The position numbers were made by a program, and so were the translations under genes. The notes under the pieces are model-generated. The model ran no database searches, had not been told where the DNA came from, and worked only from the letters and a program-made list of their open reading frames with translations. From Dryococelus australis (taxonomy: Eukaryota > Arthropoda > Insecta > Phasmatodea > Phasmatidae), in the NCBI GenBank assembly GCA_029891345.1, contig CM057009.1, positions 93,791,416 to 93,855,415 on the forward strand: DNA of 64,000 nucleotides. Reading direction: 5' to 3'. Shown here piece after piece: positions 61,002 to 64,000 of the stretch. Every line of letters begins with the position of its first letter. The stretch's first letter is position 1.

Positions 61002-61193
61002 ATGTGCCATGATGGTGTAGTGGTCAGATTTCTTGCCTCCCACCTAGGCAAACCGTGGTGGTCAGCAGATTTTCTCGAGTATCTCCCATTCCCTCCACCC
61101 TTGCATTGCGGCGCCACTCCACACTCACCTCACTTCACCCTCGTCGTCTCTCAACTTCTTGATGTTAAGAGCATTCCAAATCTCTCTACAATG
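61002..61193 (+). repeat. tRNA-derived SINE (copy 3), shorter
   Basis: Same family as 22077-22321: a head with GATGGTGTAGTGGTCAG and TGCCTCCCACCTAGG, a body with GTATCTCCCATTCCC and a tail with GATGTTAAGAGC. It is flanked by ATCACATGG (60993-61001 and 61194-61202), a target-site duplication. It is about 50 bases shorter than the other copies through internal loss in the box B side. Confidence 0.85.
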
Positions 61194-61202
61194 ATCACAT
61201 GG

Positions 61203-62290
61203 TGTGATTGGGCCATACCTCGACAGAAAATTCAAATTACAAGTGAACTCGTATTTACATTAGAATGTGGTATGAAGACTCCTAATTCATGTGGAAAACT
61301 TTGATGGTATTTTCAATGAAAGTTTCATAGGATGGCATGCTGCATTTGAAATGCCATTATATTTTCCTGATTTCACCACAGTGTACTTCTGTGTAAAATT
61401 CACCTCACTTCATTCATTATCTAATTATTAAATGAAAAATTAATTTTGCTTGGTATTTATTTTGTTTTAGCTCTCTCCAAAATAATCTGAACCCATTAAT
61501 CACTCACATAAATCCATGATTTAAAAAAACATGACATTAATTTGAAGACTGATGTTTAACATGATCCACCTAAAAATATATATCACCCTTTTTTTGTAAA
61601 CTCCTAAATTACAATCTGTCCTGCCACTGCATTCTATTTTACTAGTTGTTAGAAATGTGTCATCAAATATACATGTATAAATAATGAGCCCTGATGCATT
61701 TATTTGTGTTATAATAAATAAAACTTGTTTCCACTCTGTGCTTATTATTAAAACAAAACAAAAAATTAGCAACAGTTTGCTTATTACTAGTGCAACTGTT
61801 CTGTGTTAATTTATAGTATACTAAATAGCTATTAGTAATGTCAAGGATGCATTCTGGGTGAGCTTGTATCTATACTAATGAGAAAAAAATTGACTCGAGC
61901 AACAATGTCATCTTTTTAATGCCTTTAGGTATAAATGTAGTATTAAGTATTAGATTGCACTCTATTCTAGCTATGGAGGTGATGTTTGTCTAATGCGCAG
62001 GAGTCTGGCAACTAGTGCCATGGTGTTGGTCAATAAGGATATTGGTTTGGTGAGGAGCAGTGAGTACAGGTTTGGAATCTCGGTGGAGATAATTACCCAG
62101 GGTGCCAGATATTTTCGGGATGACAATATCATGAAGTCGGGGAGCAACTGTGGACTCGTTCGGCAGACGACCATGGCAAATCCTCCAAGTGTAGTTGTTG
62201 TCTCCTCGTAGAATAAAATTAATACTGACTGAGTAACTCCCTTACTTGATGCATTGTGGGATATCTGGGCTCCTCACACACCCATACGAA
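61203..62290. other. AT-rich DNA, nothing recognised
   Basis: A 72-codon + strand ORF at 61993-62211 of ordinary composition was noted but matches no family recognised here. The rest is AT-rich with stops in all frames. Confidence 0.45.
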
Positions 62291-62293
62291 GCA

Positions 62294-62377
62294 CTGTTAC
62301 TTGTTATGCCAACTCGTGACCCTGTTACTTGTTATGCCAACTCGTGACCCTGTTACTTGTTATGCCAACTCGTGACC
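62294..62377 (+). repeat. Three perfect tandem copies of a 28-bp unit
   Basis: The unit begins CTGTTACTTGTTATGCC and ends ACTCGTGACC. The three copies at 62294-62321, 62322-62349 and 62350-62377 are identical, so the array is young. It lies near the left end of the LTR of the fossil that follows. Confidence 0.97.
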
Positions 62378-62379
62378 AT

Positions 62380-64000
62380 TTCAAATATACTTGCACAGTA
62401 AATTACACTGAGAAAATTGGCAGGAGAAGGCTTAAATAAGCCTTGCGGCGAACAGGAAATAAACCACACGTGGTACCTAGTCACTGCTGTGATTTATTCA
62501 GTTACATGAATACATTCCCGTTGGGAAAAGCTTACATTTGGTGCTGCTTACGAACCCGTCAGCTCGGGTGATACTGTGAAAAGACACATGGTCACATAAA
62601 ATAAATTAGGTGGAATGTAAGCCTACTCAGGTGATGCAAGCACTGGGTAGGTGCGAGGGGCGGTAAAGTCTCAGGCAGCTGAAATACGAAAAAGGTTCCA
62701 GTATGCTAAATAACTATTGTAGTGAAATGATTAGTCCAACATGGTGTTGGCTGCCCGAGTGCGCGAAACACAAGCCCCGATGTGACGTGGCACACCCCTC
62801 ACAAAGATGAACAACTACTGAACTTTCTCCATGCGGCGTGCCGGCCGGCTTGGTGGCCTGGCACCGTGCGCTGCAATACTTCCTTGCATACATCATTTGC
62901 AAATCAGACACATACCCTGCATGCCGGTTGTTACATATTGTTTCTAAAATTAACCCTGTAAATAATATTCATTATATCAAAACATTGCACTGGGAGGGAT
63001 GATGTAGATATGAAAGACACTTGAATGAACATTACAGGAAATTACAAAAAGACACTTTGTAAACACTGAGGGCTTTAGGGCTGCGAAGGCAGACGTCTTT
63101 ATTAGTTGTGTCACCTTGCATAAACGTACCTTGCCCTTTAATTGCACAAATTAATTTAACAAATTTTACAGGGTCTACTTTCAGATTCCTGCACCACACG
63201 CATGTGGTCGTGCTCACTCTACTGGCCACCTGGTACGGCTGGCAAACGTGATAAGGGGAAGGGGTCAACATGGGCACACATCAACCCCCCTGCCCTTGCG
63301 AGACTGTTTGCAGCCGCATACGTCACTGATGACAGACACACCTCCTTGTGTCTGTCCTTCATTGATGTAGCATGTAGGGACATCTAGCCAGCTCCCTACG
63401 TTGTGAAACCGCCGGCTGCTGCCATTGTTCTGCATGTTCTTGCCGTCGCTATGGTGCTCACACGTGTGGCATGCCGAAGGTGGCCGGCATTGGTGTGCTG
63501 AGTGGTGGACCTCGTACGAGTTGTATGATCCTCCGTCATCGCTGCCACTGCTACTGTCCTCATGCATAACCCCACATCGCTGCCCTTAGCTAGTCGGACT
63601 AGCGACTACTGCGGGGTTGGAGTCATCCTCTGGTGAGTCCCCAGCTGGTGTTGGCACCATTGCATCTTCTGTCGTGCTGTCCCCCTCGATGATCTGCGTC
63701 CCATTTATGGGTGTCACATCAACAGGCATCGCATCGTCTCCTGAGGGATGCTCTCCCAGAGGTGTCTTCATTGTTTGCAGTTTCGGGTCTCTTCGGGTTA
63801 CGCTGGTAGCTGCTGCACCATCGATCTCCGTGGAGCCGGCTGTCGGATGCGCCCTGACTGGCGCCACTGCGCCGGGCGACATTGTGTCTTGGGCACCCAC
63901 TGCTTGTGGTCCTGGGGCAGGTACTGACCCACTTCTCGTGCTTGTTGTTCCCCCCTGGAGCTCGTACTCGACGGCACCGTTGTTAGCCTCCAGGTCTCGT
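62380..64000 (-). mobile_element. Gypsy-like LTR fossil, 3' part only, running off the window
   Basis: On the minus strand a G-rich polypurine tract (GGGCAGGGGGGT, about 63284-63296) is followed by TGATGTGTGCCCATG, the start of a 3' LTR that occupies about 62380-63283. Upstream in element order are two open stretches of disordered, Ser/Pro/Asp-rich composition (63265-63567 and 63586-63900), the usual look of a Gypsy pol tail. The LTR start and tail composition resemble the 12.8 kb element at 30599-43415, so a related family is possible. The gag, RT and integrase parts, if any, lie beyond the window. Confidence 0.5.

Noticed and set aside
61993-62211. 72-codon + strand ORF with ordinary composition
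   Set aside because: It was tested as a further SIK exon; it has no fitting phase-1 acceptor or SIK-like wording, so it is left unassigned.
62294-62377. Short regular repeats that could suggest a CRISPR array
   Set aside because: The units abut with no spacers and the DNA is eukaryotic.

Overview
This is eukaryotic DNA, most likely from an arthropod with a large, transposon-rich genome; an insect is the best guess, and the exact order cannot be told from the sequence. There are no operons, Shine-Dalgarno sites or dense ORFs. It is AT-rich non-coding DNA with three short, spliced, protein-coding exons on the + strand and many decayed mobile elements. The exons (18399-18566, 48165-48379, 51155-51320) join in matching phase and read like the regulatory tail of a salt-inducible kinase (SIK3-like), including the conserved RRxS site that PKA phosphorylates in this family. 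One intron is about 29.6 kb and holds most of the repeats.

Layout. 1-2.9 kb: Ty3/Gypsy fossil (minus), cut by the window edge. 3.0-3.7 kb: hAT transposase remnant. 4.4-10.7 kb: old Gypsy fossil (minus) with both LTRs. 12.1-12.4 kb: tRNA-derived SINE. 18.4 kb: exon 1 of the window. 20.6 kb: edge of another LTR element. 21.7-23.2 kb: Tc1 element with a SINE inside it. 23.4-28.2 kb: Gypsy fossil (minus) of a long-LTR family with gag, protease and integrase but no visible reverse transcriptase. 28.7-29.4 kb: pogo-like end and Tc1 remnant. 29.6-47.7 kb: a + strand Gypsy fossil that received a 12.8 kb minus-strand LTR element (30599-43415, TSD CATA), which itself contains a P-element (THAP9-like) transposase gene (37.3-39.8 kb). 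A further LTR-like insertion lies at 43.8-46.3 kb. 48.2 and 51.2 kb: second and third exons. 52.4-60.2 kb: second copy of the RT-less Gypsy family, on the + strand. 60.7-61.2 kb: mariner-like scrap and third SINE. 62.3-64.0 kb: LTR and pol tail of another Gypsy fossil, running off the window.

The most unusual observation is that two copies of one Gypsy family, and probably the 12.8 kb element too, show gag and integrase parts without a reverse transcriptase part. Upstream of gag they also carry a cysteine/histidine cluster that looks like a PHD-type zinc finger. This suggests a non-autonomous retrotransposon lineage mobilised in trans. It is an inference from a few decayed copies. All boundaries of decayed elements are by eye and approximate unless terminal repeats or target-site duplications are named.
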